A stretch of DNA of 64,000 nt from Arcticibacter sp. (GTDB lineage: Bacteria; Bacteroidota; Bacteroidia; 2-12-FULL-35-15), in NCBI GenBank assembly GCA_021155045.1, contig JAJNQB010000010.1, forward strand, positions 120,088-184,087. The letters run 5' to 3'. Below, piece after piece: positions 8,620 to 17,408 of the stretch. The notes under the pieces were generated by a model. That model was not told where the DNA came from and ran no database searches. It saw nothing but the letters and a program-made list of their open reading frames with translations. Both the position numbers and the translations under genes were made by a program. Positions within the stretch are counted from its first letter, which is position 1, and each line of letters begins with the position of its first letter.

Positions 8620-9633
8620 ATGAAAAACAAAATTTCAATTATTGTTATTTCCTTTTTAGGAATATTACTTTTTTCTTGCAGTAATTCATCCGAATCAAAA
8701 CCTGAAGAAAATAACACCACAATAACCTTTCCGAAAGAACTTCTGGAATTAAATCAAAGGATTAAAGACGATTCTAAAAATTCAGATTTATACCATAAAA
8801 GAGCTCAATATTTTGTTCAACAAAAAGATTTTCAATCGGCATTAGACGATATGCTTTCTGCCTTAAATTTGGATAGCACAAAAGCTCCGTATTACCTTAC
8901 GTTGGCAGATATTTATTTTGCTGGAAACAAAACAGGAACGGCTAAAATTGCATTGGAAAGAGCCGTTAAATTAAATGACAAAAACCAAGATGCTGTCTTA
9001 AAACTAGCAGAACTTTATTTATATGTTAAGCAACATGATAAATCAATTGAATATATCAATAAAGTATTAAGGTTAGACGAATCGAATCCCAAAGCCTATT
9101 TTATGAAAGGAATGAATTACAAGGAGTTAAAAGATACATTAAAAGCAATTAGCAGTATGCAAACGGCTGTTGAACAAGACAAAACATATTACAATGCTTA
9201 TATGCAATTAGGTATTTTGTGTGCTGCTCAAAAAAATAAATTGGCTCCTGAGTATTTTAAAAATGCAATAAGATTAGACTCAAAAAGTGTGGAGGCTTGG
9301 TACGGATTAGGAAAATATTATCAAGATGTTCAAGATTTTAAAAATGCAATTGAAACATATAATTCTTTGTTGAAATTCGACAATAACAAAAATGCTAAAT
9401 ATAACTTAGGTGTGATTTATTTTTTAAATGTGAAAGATTATAAAAATGCAATTCAATATTATTCAGACGCTATAAATGTTGATCCAAAATATGTTGAAGC
9501 TTATTATGCAAGAGGAGTTTGTTACGAAACAATGAAATATAAAGCTAAAGCAATTGCCGATTATAAAGCTTGTTTAGCAATTAACGCTAATTTTGAATTA
9601 GCACAAATATCATTGAGTAAGCTGGAAAAATAA
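8620..9633 (+). CDS. TPR-repeat lipoprotein
   Basis: The start is placed at the ATG at 8620 rather than at a TTG three codons earlier, because it gives a clean lipoprotein signal (MKNKISIIV ... LLFSC, Cys20). The 337-residue product then carries about seven tetratricopeptide repeats from residue 45 to the end, with typical AYYARGVCYETMKYKAKAIA and AWYGLGKYYQDVQDFKNAIE units. It is probably anchored in a membrane facing the periplasm and acts as a protein-interaction scaffold; the partner is not evident. It is the first gene of a same-strand run continuing with cation efflux, AMP nucleosidase, holA and EVE-domain genes. Confidence 0.85.
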   Translation: MKNKISIIVISFLGILLFSCSNSSESKPEENNTTITFPKELLELNQRIKDDSKNSDLYHKRAQYFVQQKDFQSALDDMLSALNLDSTKAPYYLTLADIYFAGNKTGTAKIALERAVKLNDKNQDAVLKLAELYLYVKQHDKSIEYINKVLRLDESNPKAYFMKGMNYKELKDTLKAISSMQTAVEQDKTYYNAYMQLGILCAAQKNKLAPEYFKNAIRLDSKSVEAWYGLGKYYQDVQDFKNAIETYNSLLKFDNNKNAKYNLGVIYFLNVKDYKNAIQYYSDAINVDPKYVEAYYARGVCYETMKYKAKAIADYKACLAINANFELAQISLSKLEK

Positions 9634-9649
9634 ATCTCATCTATATTAA

Positions 9650-10639
9650 TTGATATCAGAAGTAAATAAGTATAAAATTAAAGTTATGCGCATGATGCTA
9701 ATTTTTAGCATTGTGCTTATGATAATAAAATTTATTGCTTTTCTATTAACACATTCTAATGCTATTTTAACGGATGCTTTGGAGAGTATAATAAATGTTG
9801 TTGCAGGAAGTTTTGCACTATATAGCATTTATGTATCTTCTATCCCAAAAGATGAAAATCACCCTTATGGGCATGGCAAGATTGAATATCTTTCTGCCGG
9901 ATTAGAAGGCGGACTAATAGTAATTGCTGGAGTTGGAATTATCATTAAATCAATAATTAATTTTTTTCATCCTTACCAAATCCATTCTATTGATTTAGGG
10001 TTATATATTACTCTTTTTGCAGGTGTTTGTAATTTTTTTATGGGAAGTTTTTTGGTTAAAAAAGGAAAACAAAACAATTCAATATTGATGATTGCTGATG
10101 GAAAACATTTGATAACAGATACTATCTCAAGCATTGGAGTTGTTATTGGATTAGCAATTATTTATTTTACTAAAATATATTGGATAGATAATTTTGTAGC
10201 AATATTGTTTGGCTTTTTTATTTTTCATACAGGTTTTAAATTATTAAAACAATCATTGAATAGTTTGTTAGATGAAGCAGATTATGAAAAATTAAATCAT
10301 ATTACGGAGATATTAAATACGAATAGGAAAATCAAATGGATTGATATTCATAATCTAAGAGTTTTAAAATACGGTTCTCATTTGCATATTGATGCACATA
10401 TAACACTGCCTTGGTATGATAATCTAGAAAGTATTCATAAAGAGGTATCAGACCTAGAAAATCTAATCAAAGAAAAAACAGAAGGAGACGTTGAATTGTT
10501 TATTCACGCTGATCCTTGTTTGCCTATTTCTTGTGATATTTGCAGTATATTAGATTGCACATTTCGGAAAAGCAAATTTGTTAAAAAGCTCGATTGGAAT
10601 CTTAGTAATATGTTGCCAGATAAAAAGCACCAACTTTAA
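9650..10639 (+). CDS. cation diffusion facilitator family transporter
   Basis: This is an inner-membrane antiporter of the CDF family, exporting divalent metal ions (Zn, Fe, Mn, Co or Cd) in exchange for protons. Six membrane helices cover residues about 13-210. The metal-site motifs are visible in helix 2 (LTDALESIINVV) and helix 5 (DGKHLITDTISSIG). HPYGHGKIEYLSA is the family loop. The cytoplasmic C-terminal domain (residues 215-300) is followed by a cysteine-rich tail, DPCLPISCDICSILDC, with four Cys. The TTG at 9650 gives a short N-terminal lead; the ATG at 9686 is an alternative. It lies 16 bases after the TPR lipoprotein gene. Metal specificity cannot be read from the sequence. Confidence 0.92.
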   Translation: MISEVNKYKIKVMRMMLIFSIVLMIIKFIAFLLTHSNAILTDALESIINVVAGSFALYSIYVSSIPKDENHPYGHGKIEYLSAGLEGGLIVIAGVGIIIKSIINFFHPYQIHSIDLGLYITLFAGVCNFFMGSFLVKKGKQNNSILMIADGKHLITDTISSIGVVIGLAIIYFTKIYWIDNFVAILFGFFIFHTGFKLLKQSLNSLLDEADYEKLNHITEILNTNRKIKWIDIHNLRVLKYGSHLHIDAHITLPWYDNLESIHKEVSDLENLIKEKTEGDVELFIHADPCLPISCDICSILDCTFRKSKFVKKLDWNLSNMLPDKKHQL

Positions 10640-10649
10640 AAAATCTTGG

Positions 10650-10657
10650 TAAATTTG
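10650..10657 (+). promoter_or_regulatory. possible internal promoter element TAAATTTG
   Basis: A perfect TAnnTTTG element lies 16 bases before the ATG of the AMP nucleosidase gene. No TTG is found at the right distance upstream, so this is only half of a promoter. Confidence 0.35.
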
Positions 10658-10673
10658 TTTTTAAATATATAAA

Positions 10674-11447
10674 ATGAAAAATAAAGAAGAAATAGTTGAA
10701 AATTGGTTACCTCGCTATACGGGAACTAAATTAGAAGAGTTTGGAGAATATATTCTTCTTACCAATTTTAATAATTATGTAAAAAAGTTTGCAGAATGGA
10801 ATAATGTTCCAATTAATGGAAATGATAAACCCATGCCAAATGCTACAGCAAATGGAATTACCATCATTAATTTTGGAATGGGTAGTGCAAATGCAGCTAC
10901 AATTATGGATTTACTTAGTGCAATCAATCCAAAGGCAGCGCTATTTTTAGGAAAATGTGGAGGATTAAAAAAGAAAAATGAATTAGGTGATTTAATTTTG
11001 CCGATTGCTGCCATCAGAGGCGAAGGAACTTCAGATGATTATTTTCCTCCAGAAGTGCCAGCATTACCAGCATTTAGTTTACAAAAAGCTATTTCTACTA
11101 CCATAAGAAATCATAATAAAGATTATTGGACTGGTACTGTATATACTACCAACAGAAGAGTTTGGGAGCATGACGAAGAATTTAAAGATTATTTACGCTT
11201 GATAAGAGCAATGGGAATAGATATGGAAACAGCAACTATTTTTTCTACTGGATTTGCAAATGGAATACCAACAGGTGCATTACTTTTAGTAAGTGATCAG
11301 CCAATGATTTCAGAAGGAGTAAAAACATCTGAAAGCGACCAAAAGGTTACTCAAAATTTTGTTGATGAGCATTTAAAAATTGGAATAGATGCTTTAAATG
11401 AGCTTAAAAATAATGGTTTAACTGTGAAGCATTTACGTTTCGAATAA
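10674..11447 (+). CDS. amn: AMP nucleosidase, short form
   Basis: The enzyme hydrolyses AMP to adenine and ribose 5-phosphate. The 257-residue protein corresponds to the catalytic phosphorylase-fold domain and lacks the regulatory N-terminal half found in the long proteobacterial enzymes, as is normal in Bacteroidota. The family core is clear: NFGMGSANAATIMDLL, ALFLGKCGGLK, DLILPIAAIRGEGTSDDYFPPEVPA, and the substrate-site segment RAMGIDMETATIFSTGFANGIPTGALLLVSDQP with the conserved Met-Glu pair that binds ribose. It is followed 11 bases later by holA. It could act on related nucleotides; the assignment rests on close family resemblance. Confidence 0.9.
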   Translation: MKNKEEIVENWLPRYTGTKLEEFGEYILLTNFNNYVKKFAEWNNVPINGNDKPMPNATANGITIINFGMGSANAATIMDLLSAINPKAALFLGKCGGLKKKNELGDLILPIAAIRGEGTSDDYFPPEVPALPAFSLQKAISTTIRNHNKDYWTGTVYTTNRRVWEHDEEFKDYLRLIRAMGIDMETATIFSTGFANGIPTGALLLVSDQPMISEGVKTSESDQKVTQNFVDEHLKIGIDALNELKNNGLTVKHLRFE

Positions 11448-11458
11448 AAAAATAAGAA

Positions 11459-12496
11459 ATGGAATTCAACGAAATAATATCCGATTTAAAATCTAAAAAG
11501 TATAAACCCATTTATTTTTTGTCGGGCGAAGAAACATATTACATTGATGTGATTTCTGATTATATCGAAAAAAATGTTTTAGATGAATCCGAAAAAGAAT
11601 TTAATCAAACCATTTTGTATGGTGGAGAAGTAACGGCAAATGATATTGTTGGTGCAGCCAAACGTTTTCCGATGATGAGCGAATATCAGGTTGTTATTGT
11701 TAAAGAAGCACAATCCATCAAAAACTTTTTAAAAGATGATGATGACAAGAAAAAAGATAAAACAAAATCTGCTTTTGAACTCTATGTTGAAAATCCTTTG
11801 CAATCAACCATTCTTGTAATCTGTTATCGCGAAAAAAAATTAGACCAACGTACAAGCATTGGAAAATTAATAGCCAAAAAAGCTGTTTTGTTGGATTCAA
11901 AAAGACTTTATGATAACAAAATACCCGATTGGATTAAAGGATATTTGGCTGAAAAAAAATATACACTTAATCCTAAAGCTGCTGTTTTGCTGGCTGAATA
12001 TTTAGGAAATAGTCTTTCGAAAATCACCAATGAACTGGATAAGTTAATTATTAACATTCCTGCAAATACGGAGATTACTCCTGAGCATGTTCAACAAAAT
12101 ATTGGAATTAGCAAAGATTATAATGTGTTTGAATTACAAAATGCTATCACTAAAAAAGATGTGATGAAAGCAAATAGAATTATTAATTATTTTGCAGCTA
12201 ATCCAAAAGATAATCCATTGGTGATGGTTGTTGCATTGTTGTTTTCACATTTTACTAAAATTATGCTATACCATTCTGTTCAAAATAAAACAAGAGCAAA
12301 TGTTGCTTCCGAAATGGGGGTAAACCCTTTTTTTGTTGGTGATTATGAAATTGCAGGTAAAAATTATCCGCTTGGAAAATTAAAAAATATTTTTAGTTAT
12401 CTCCGCGAATATGATTTAAAATCAAAAGGAGTTGAAAATACTTCGGCATCAGATGGAGAATTAATGAAAGAGCTCGTTTTTAAAATAATGCACTAA
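11459..12496 (+). CDS. holA: DNA polymerase III subunit delta
   Basis: This subunit of the clamp loader binds and opens the sliding clamp. The length of 345 residues is usual. The N-terminal segment KYKPIYFLSGEETYYIDVISDYI is the family hallmark (PIYLLxGxExYxxxxx), and LLAEYLGNSLSKITNELDKLI is the typical AAA+-like domain II/III stretch. As in other delta subunits there is no functional P-loop. A Lys/Asp-rich insertion (KDDDDKKKDKTKS) lies near residues 94-106. It is in a run with AMP nucleosidase and an EVE-domain gene, each 11 bases apart. The clamp itself, dnaN, is elsewhere in the window at 26456-27577. Confidence 0.93.
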   Translation: MEFNEIISDLKSKKYKPIYFLSGEETYYIDVISDYIEKNVLDESEKEFNQTILYGGEVTANDIVGAAKRFPMMSEYQVVIVKEAQSIKNFLKDDDDKKKDKTKSAFELYVENPLQSTILVICYREKKLDQRTSIGKLIAKKAVLLDSKRLYDNKIPDWIKGYLAEKKYTLNPKAAVLLAEYLGNSLSKITNELDKLIINIPANTEITPEHVQQNIGISKDYNVFELQNAITKKDVMKANRIINYFAANPKDNPLVMVVALLFSHFTKIMLYHSVQNKTRANVASEMGVNPFFVGDYEIAGKNYPLGKLKNIFSYLREYDLKSKGVENTSASDGELMKELVFKIMH

Positions 12497-12507
12497 AAAA
12501 TATTTTT

Positions 12508-12921
12508 ATGAACTATTGGTTAGTAAAATCAGAACCATTCAAATACAGTTGGGAACAATTTTTAAAAGATAAAAAAGCTGTTTGGGATGGTGTTAGAAAT
12601 TATGCAGCAAGAAATAATATGCGTGCTATGAAGAAGGGCGATTTAGTTTTTTTTTACCATAGTAATGAAGGATTAGAAATTGTAGGAATAGCAAAAGTTT
12701 CAAAAGAACATTATCAAGACCCCACCACAGATGATACAGCATGGAGTGTTGTTGAATTAAGCCCGTTTAAAACTTTAAAAAAACCAATTTCATTAGCGGA
12801 AATAAAATCAGATAAAAAATTAAGCGATATGCAGATAATCAAACTATCTCGCCTTTCGGTTTCTGCTGTTAAGCAAAACGAGTTTGATAGGATTCTAGAA
12901 TTGTCAGAAACTAAAGTTTAA
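12508..12921 (+). CDS. EVE domain-containing protein
   Basis: The 137-residue protein is a single EVE domain of the PUA-like fold. It opens with MNYWLVKSEPFKYSWEQF and contains WDGVRNYAARNNMRAMKKGDLVFFYHSN, which is the family signature forming the binding pocket. The family is thought to bind modified bases in RNA or DNA, by relation to the YTH domain; the natural ligand of stand-alone bacterial members is not settled. It is the last gene of the run from 8620, and its function here cannot be deduced from its neighbours. Confidence 0.93.
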   Translation: MNYWLVKSEPFKYSWEQFLKDKKAVWDGVRNYAARNNMRAMKKGDLVFFYHSNEGLEIVGIAKVSKEHYQDPTTDDTAWSVVELSPFKTLKKPISLAEIKSDKKLSDMQIIKLSRLSVSAVKQNEFDRILELSETKV

Positions 12922-13088
12922 TTTTTATCCCATTTAAATCATAGCAAAACCGCTCATCTTTCAAATCCTACCTCTTACCTCAAAGTTTAAGCATTTCAGA
13001 GAAATGGAACTTTTTTTAACAAATTAATTTGTTACATTTACACGCCTTACAAAAAGGCAGTTTTTTATTGATTATACTAAAGAATACC
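12922..13088. other. intergenic, word-like degenerate segment and leader of the TonB receptor gene
   Basis: From about 12950 to 12990 the DNA contains short related pyrimidine-rich words (CTTTCAAATCC, CTACCTCTTACCTC) similar in style to the segment at 17247-17408. TACATTTA near 13032 is a one-mismatch promoter element for the following gene. No terminator hairpin is obvious after the EVE gene. Confidence 0.3.
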
Positions 13089-15422
13089 ATGATGAATTTT
13101 AAAAAAATATTTTTTGTTTCGCTTACATTATTTATTGCAAACTATTCAATTGCTCAACAATCTACAGGAACTGTTCGTGGTTTTGTGTATATAAAAGAAA
13201 CAGGAGAGCCAATGCTTTTTACTAATGTAATTTTAAAAGGTACAACCATTGGAAATACTACAGATGTGAATGGTTATTATTCCATCACAAAAGTTCCTCC
13301 TGGAAATTATGTATTAATGGTAGCGGCACTTGGATACGATACACTCGAGCAATCAATTGTGGTTAAAGCAGGTGATATTGTAGATAGAAAATTATATGTT
13401 GTAAAAGGAAACATAAAACTAAAAGAGATTGAAGTAACCGCAGAGCAAGAAGCAAAACAAACTGAAACACAAGTATCTGTTAATAAAATAGACCCAATCG
13501 TAATAAAAAAATTACCAAGTGTAGGAGGAGAGCCTGACTTAGCACAATATTTACAGGTTTTACCCGGTGTTATTTTTACGGGCGATCAAGGTGGTCAGTT
13601 GTATATCAGAGGCGGTTCGCCAATTCAAAATAAAGTGTTGTTAGATGGTATGGTTATTTATAATCCATTCCATTCAATTGGTTTATTTTCGGTATTTGAT
13701 GCCGATATTATTCGTAATGCCGATGTTTATAGCGGAGGATTTGGAGCAGAGTATGGAGGAAGAATTTCATCCATCATGGATATTACAACGCGTGATGGCA
13801 ACAAAAAACGTGTTTCTGGAAAACTCTCTGCAAGTCCATTTGGTTCTAAGGTTTTGGTTGAAGGACCGTTAAAAAAGCTGACAGATGAATCAAACACTTC
13901 CGTTTCATTTATTTTTTCTGCTAAAAACTCTTATTTGCCAACTACTTCTAAATTGTTGTATTCGTACATAGATGAAGAAGGTTTACCTTTTAGTTTTAAT
14001 GATTATTATGGTAAAATTTCTTTTAATTCAAATAACGGAAGTAAATTAAATATGTTTGGGTTTAATTTTTCTGATCAAGTAAATTATAAGGCTATTCAAA
14101 AAATGAATTGGTCATCAACAGGGGTTGGTGGAAATTTTTTATTGGTGCCACAAAATTCTCCAATTTTAGTGAGTGGTAACTTTGCTTATTCTGATTATGG
14201 AATCAAATTAAAGCCAGAAGGTGAAAAAGAAAAATCAAGCAGAATAAAAGGTTTTAATATGGGGATTGGTTTTACTTATTTTATCAGCAGAAATGAGTTG
14301 AACTATGGAGTTGAAATGTTAGGATTTCAAACAGACTTTGATTTTTACAATTCTCTTAACCGCCATATTGAACAACAAGAAAATACTACAGAAATTAGCG
14401 GTTATGTTAAATACAAATACGTATCAAAACGTAAAAAACTTTTAATTGAACCAAGTTTCAGAGTTCAATATTATGCTTCTTTAAAAAATACATCACCAGA
14501 ACCACGACTGGGATTAAAATACAGTTTAACCCCGAAATTTCGTTTGAAATTTGCAGGAGGAATGTATTCTCAAAATCTTATTTCCGCTAATTCTGATAGG
14601 GATGTGGTTAATTTATTTTATGGTTTCTTATCTGGTCCGGATAATTTGCCAGAACAATATGTTGATGAGAATGGAAACATTAAAAAAGTAAACCATAAAT
14701 TGCAAAAAGCAAACCATTATATTTTTGGTATTGAAATAGATTTAGCAAGACATCTAGATTTGAATATTGAAGCTTATCGCAAAGATTTTACACAACTTAC
14801 AAACTTAAATCGTAATAAATTGTATGATGATACTGGAGATAATGCAACAAAACCCGATTTATTGAAAAAAGATTTTATTATTGAAACAGGGAAAGCACAA
14901 GGGCTTGATGTGGTGTTGAAATATGATTATAAAAGAGTTTATGTTTGGGTTGTTTATTCATTAACGTATGTAACACGTTGGGATGGCGTACAAACCTACC
15001 ATCCATTTTTTGATAGAAGACATAATGCTAACATCGTTGCTTCTTATACATTTGGTAAAAACAGAAATTGGGAAATTGACGCACGTTGGAATATTGGTTC
15101 TGGATTCCCTTATAGGCCAACTGGCGGATGGTACGAAAAACTTGACTTTAGCTCAGGACTAACAACAGATTATACTTCGGCTAATGGAGATTTAGCCTTC
15201 TTTTTTGCTACAGGAGAAAAACGTTTGCCGTGGTACCATCGTTTGGATATTAATATAAAACGTTCGTTCCAGTTTTTTGAAAATACAAAATTGGAAGTTG
15301 CTGTTGGAGCCACTAATGTGTACGATAGAAAAAACGTATTTTATGTGCCAAGATCCAATCCTCAAGGACGTGTTAATCAGTTGCCTATACTGCCAACCGT
15401 TAGTGTGAATATGAGGTTTTAA
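13089..15422 (+). CDS. TonB-dependent receptor with carboxypeptidase-like regulatory domain
   Basis: This outer-membrane receptor takes up a ligand using energy from the TonB complex. An upstream TTG at 13029 would spoil the signal peptide, so translation is placed at the ATG pair at 13089/13092, giving MNFKKIFFVSLTLFIANYSIAQ. Residues about 28-115 are the CarboxypepD_reg-like domain (GTVRGFVYIKETGEPMLFTNVILKG, split by a turn). The plug follows (DLAQYLQVLPGVIFTGDQGGQLYIRGG ... NKVLLDGMVIYNPFHSIG), then the 22-strand barrel, ending in an aromatic residue (VNMRF). There is no SusD partner next to it, so a polysaccharide-utilisation role is not supported; the substrate is unknown. A strong terminator follows at 15444. 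Confidence 0.93.
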   Translation: MMNFKKIFFVSLTLFIANYSIAQQSTGTVRGFVYIKETGEPMLFTNVILKGTTIGNTTDVNGYYSITKVPPGNYVLMVAALGYDTLEQSIVVKAGDIVDRKLYVVKGNIKLKEIEVTAEQEAKQTETQVSVNKIDPIVIKKLPSVGGEPDLAQYLQVLPGVIFTGDQGGQLYIRGGSPIQNKVLLDGMVIYNPFHSIGLFSVFDADIIRNADVYSGGFGAEYGGRISSIMDITTRDGNKKRVSGKLSASPFGSKVLVEGPLKKLTDESNTSVSFIFSAKNSYLPTTSKLLYSYIDEEGLPFSFNDYYGKISFNSNNGSKLNMFGFNFSDQVNYKAIQKMNWSSTGVGGNFLLVPQNSPILVSGNFAYSDYGIKLKPEGEKEKSSRIKGFNMGIGFTYFISRNELNYGVEMLGFQTDFDFYNSLNRHIEQQENTTEISGYVKYKYVSKRKKLLIEPSFRVQYYASLKNTSPEPRLGLKYSLTPKFRLKFAGGMYSQNLISANSDRDVVNLFYGFLSGPDNLPEQYVDENGNIKKVNHKLQKANHYIFGIEIDLARHLDLNIEAYRKDFTQLTNLNRNKLYDDTGDNATKPDLLKKDFIIETGKAQGLDVVLKYDYKRVYVWVVYSLTYVTRWDGVQTYHPFFDRRHNANIVASYTFGKNRNWEIDARWNIGSGFPYRPTGGWYEKLDFSSGLTTDYTSANGDLAFFFATGEKRLPWYHRLDINIKRSFQFFENTKLEVAVGATNVYDRKNVFYVPRSNPQGRVNQLPILPTVSVNMRF

Positions 15423-15443
15423 TACACGTTAGGAGATATTATT

Positions 15444-15480
15444 AAAAAAAGGAGCATTTTGGTTAAATGCTCCTTTTTTT
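15444..15480. terminator. intrinsic terminator after the TonB receptor gene
   Basis: A perfect 16-bp stem (15444-15459 with 15465-15480, core GGAGCATTT/AAATGCTCC) closes a five-base loop and is flanked by runs of A and T. It should terminate the receptor transcript. Confidence 0.9.
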
Positions 15481-15522
15481 AATAATTATCAAAAAAGATT
15501 TTTTAGCCCAAATAATTATTTC

Positions 15523-15530
15523 TACTTTTG
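15523..15530 (+). promoter_or_regulatory. promoter element upstream of pyrG
   Basis: TACTTTTG matches TAnnTTTG. No clear TTG lies at the usual distance upstream. If used, it gives pyrG an unusually long leader of about 90 bases containing short open frames. Confidence 0.45.
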
Positions 15531-15531
15531 T

Positions 15532-15579
15532 ATGACCAACAAATCAAAAAGCAATCGCTTTAATGCAATTGGAGAATAA
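15532..15579 (+). other. short open frame in the pyrG leader
   Basis: ATG at 15532 opens a 15-codon frame (MTNKSKSNRFNAIGE) ending in TAA, inside the predicted pyrG leader. A second overlapping frame starts at 15563 and ends at 15643, past the pyrG start. The first ATG sits only one base after the promoter element, so it may lie outside the transcript. Either may be chance; no codon bias or conservation can be judged from one sequence. Confidence 0.2.
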
Positions 15580-15626
15580 ATTAGATTGGTCAAAAATTCG
15601 TTTGAACCCTATTTATTTTACCAAGC

Positions 15627-17246
15627 ATGTCATCATCAACTAAATACATTTTTGTTACCGGAGGCGTTACTTCATCATTAGGAAAAGGAATTATTTCCGC
15701 TTCATTAGCTAAATTATTGCAAGCACGTGGTTTTACTGTTACTATTCAAAAATTAGATCCCTATATAAATGTTGACCCCGGAACATTAAATCCTTATGAG
15801 CACGGAGAGTGTTTTGTTACAGACGATGGTGCCGAAACAGATTTGGATTTAGGTCATTACGAACGCTTTTTAAACATTCCAACATCTCAAGCAAATAATG
15901 TTACTACGGGAAGAATTTATCAATCTGTAATAGAAAAAGAAAGAAGGGGAGATTATTTGGGAAAAACTGTTCAAGTGATACCCCATATTACAGATGAAAT
16001 AAAAAACAGAGTAAAAATTTTAGGAAAAACAGGCAATTATCAATTTGTGATTACAGAAATTGGTGGTACCGTTGGCGATATTGAATCGCTGCCTTATGTA
16101 GAAGCAGTTCGCCAGTTAAAATGGGAGTTAGGAAAAGATGCAATGGTGGTGCATTTAACATTGTTGCCATACTTATCTACAACGGGTGAGTTAAAAACAA
16201 AACCAACTCAACATTCAGTAAAATTATTGTTAGAATATGGTGTTCAGCCCGATATTTTAGTGTGCAGAACTGAACATCCCATTACCAAAGAAATCAGAAA
16301 TAAAATTGCACTATTTTGTAATGTTGCACCAAATGCCGTAATTGAGGCAATGGATGCAAGTACTATTTATGAAGTTCCATTGTTGATGGAAGAAGAAAAA
16401 TTAGATGTGGCTGTATTAGAACATTTGAACATGCCAATTTCTGAAAATGTTGATTTAGCAAAATGGAAAGAGTTTTTACAAAAATTTAAACACCCCAAGC
16501 ACGAAGTAAGAATTGGTTTGGTTGGAAAATATGTGGAATTGAAAGATTCTTATAAATCTATATCAGAGGCGTTTATACACGCTGGATCAGCCAACGATTG
16601 CAAAGTAAAAATAGAATGGATACATTCAGAAAGTATTACGGATGAAAATGTAAAAGAAAAATTTAAAGGACTAAAAGGAGTGCTCGTTGCACCAGGTTTT
16701 GGGCAAAGAGGAATAGAAGGTAAAATTTTTGCAATAAAATATGCGCGAGAAAACAATGTTCCATTTTTTGGTATTTGTTTAGGAATGCAATGTGCTGTAA
16801 TTGAATTTGGAAGAAATGTGTTAGGATTTAAAGATGCAAACAGCACCGAGATGAATCCTGGCACAACAAACCCTGTGATTGATTTGTTGGAAGCACAAAA
16901 AAAAATCACTAAAAAAGGAGGTACCATGCGTTTGGGAGCTTATCCTTGTAATGTTTCAAAAGATACTAAAGCTTGGGAAATATACAAACAAAAAGAAATT
17001 TCGGAGCGCCATCGCCACCGTTATGAATTTAATAATGAATATCTCCAAGACTATGAAAAAGCAGGCATGATAGCTTCAGGAATAAATCCTGAAGGCGGCT
17101 TAGTAGAAATTGTAGAAATTAAAGACCACCCTTGGTTTGTAGGAGTGCAGTTTCATCCAGAATATAAAAGCACGGTAGCTAATCCGCACCCTCTATTTGT
17201 ACATTTTGTAAAAGCAGCAATTGAAGTAGCTAAATTGGTACATTAA
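15627..17246 (+). CDS. pyrG: CTP synthase
   Basis: CTP synthase aminates UTP to CTP using ATP and glutamine, the last step of de novo CTP formation. The 539 residues are full length. The amidoligase domain starts with the P-loop-like VTGGVTSSLGKGIISASLAK and has LDPYINVDPGTLNPYEHGE and ITEIGGTVGDIES. The C-terminal glutaminase has its triad at Cys384 (in FGICLGMQ), His510 and Glu512 (in FHPEYKS). All key residues are present. It stands alone with a long leader. It works together with cmk in pyrimidine metabolism, but the two genes are not linked in one operon here. Confidence 0.98.
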   Translation: MSSSTKYIFVTGGVTSSLGKGIISASLAKLLQARGFTVTIQKLDPYINVDPGTLNPYEHGECFVTDDGAETDLDLGHYERFLNIPTSQANNVTTGRIYQSVIEKERRGDYLGKTVQVIPHITDEIKNRVKILGKTGNYQFVITEIGGTVGDIESLPYVEAVRQLKWELGKDAMVVHLTLLPYLSTTGELKTKPTQHSVKLLLEYGVQPDILVCRTEHPITKEIRNKIALFCNVAPNAVIEAMDASTIYEVPLLMEEEKLDVAVLEHLNMPISENVDLAKWKEFLQKFKHPKHEVRIGLVGKYVELKDSYKSISEAFIHAGSANDCKVKIEWIHSESITDENVKEKFKGLKGVLVAPGFGQRGIEGKIFAIKYARENNVPFFGICLGMQCAVIEFGRNVLGFKDANSTEMNPGTTNPVIDLLEAQKKITKKGGTMRLGAYPCNVSKDTKAWEIYKQKEISERHRHRYEFNNEYLQDYEKAGMIASGINPEGGLVEIVEIKDHPWFVGVQFHPEYKSTVANPHPLFVHFVKAAIEVAKLVH

Positions 17247-17408
17247 TAGAAGATTAAAGACAAAAGATTGCAGAGTTCGCAGAGTTGTTTTTGACTTTTT
17301 TCTTTTGAATTTTCTCTCTTTTGAATTTTGACTTTAATCTTGGCTCTTTTGTCTACTGTCTTTTAATCTTCTGTTTTTTTGCCAACTGCTAACTTTTAAA
17401 CCTTCAAC
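17247..17408. repeat. intergenic inverted repeat and degenerate short words
   Basis: Between the convergent pyrG and sanA-like genes, the left arm AGAAGATTAAAGACA (17248-17262) is matched by a right arm at 17357-17372 with one inserted base. The 94 bases between are pyrimidine-rich and repeat TCTTTTGAATTTT exactly at 17301-17313 and 17317-17329, and variants of GACTTTAATCTT. It may act as a bidirectional transcription end, or be a decayed repeat element. Confidence 0.5.

Noticed and set aside
12508..12921. EVE-domain gene as part of a phage defence system
   Set aside because: EVE domains do occur in some defence genes, but this is a stand-alone small form next to holA and AMP nucleosidase with no nuclease or methylase nearby.
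13029..13088. TTG start 20 codons upstream of the TonB receptor
   Set aside because: It would place a polar leader before the signal peptide; the ATG pair at 13089/13092 starts it cleanly.
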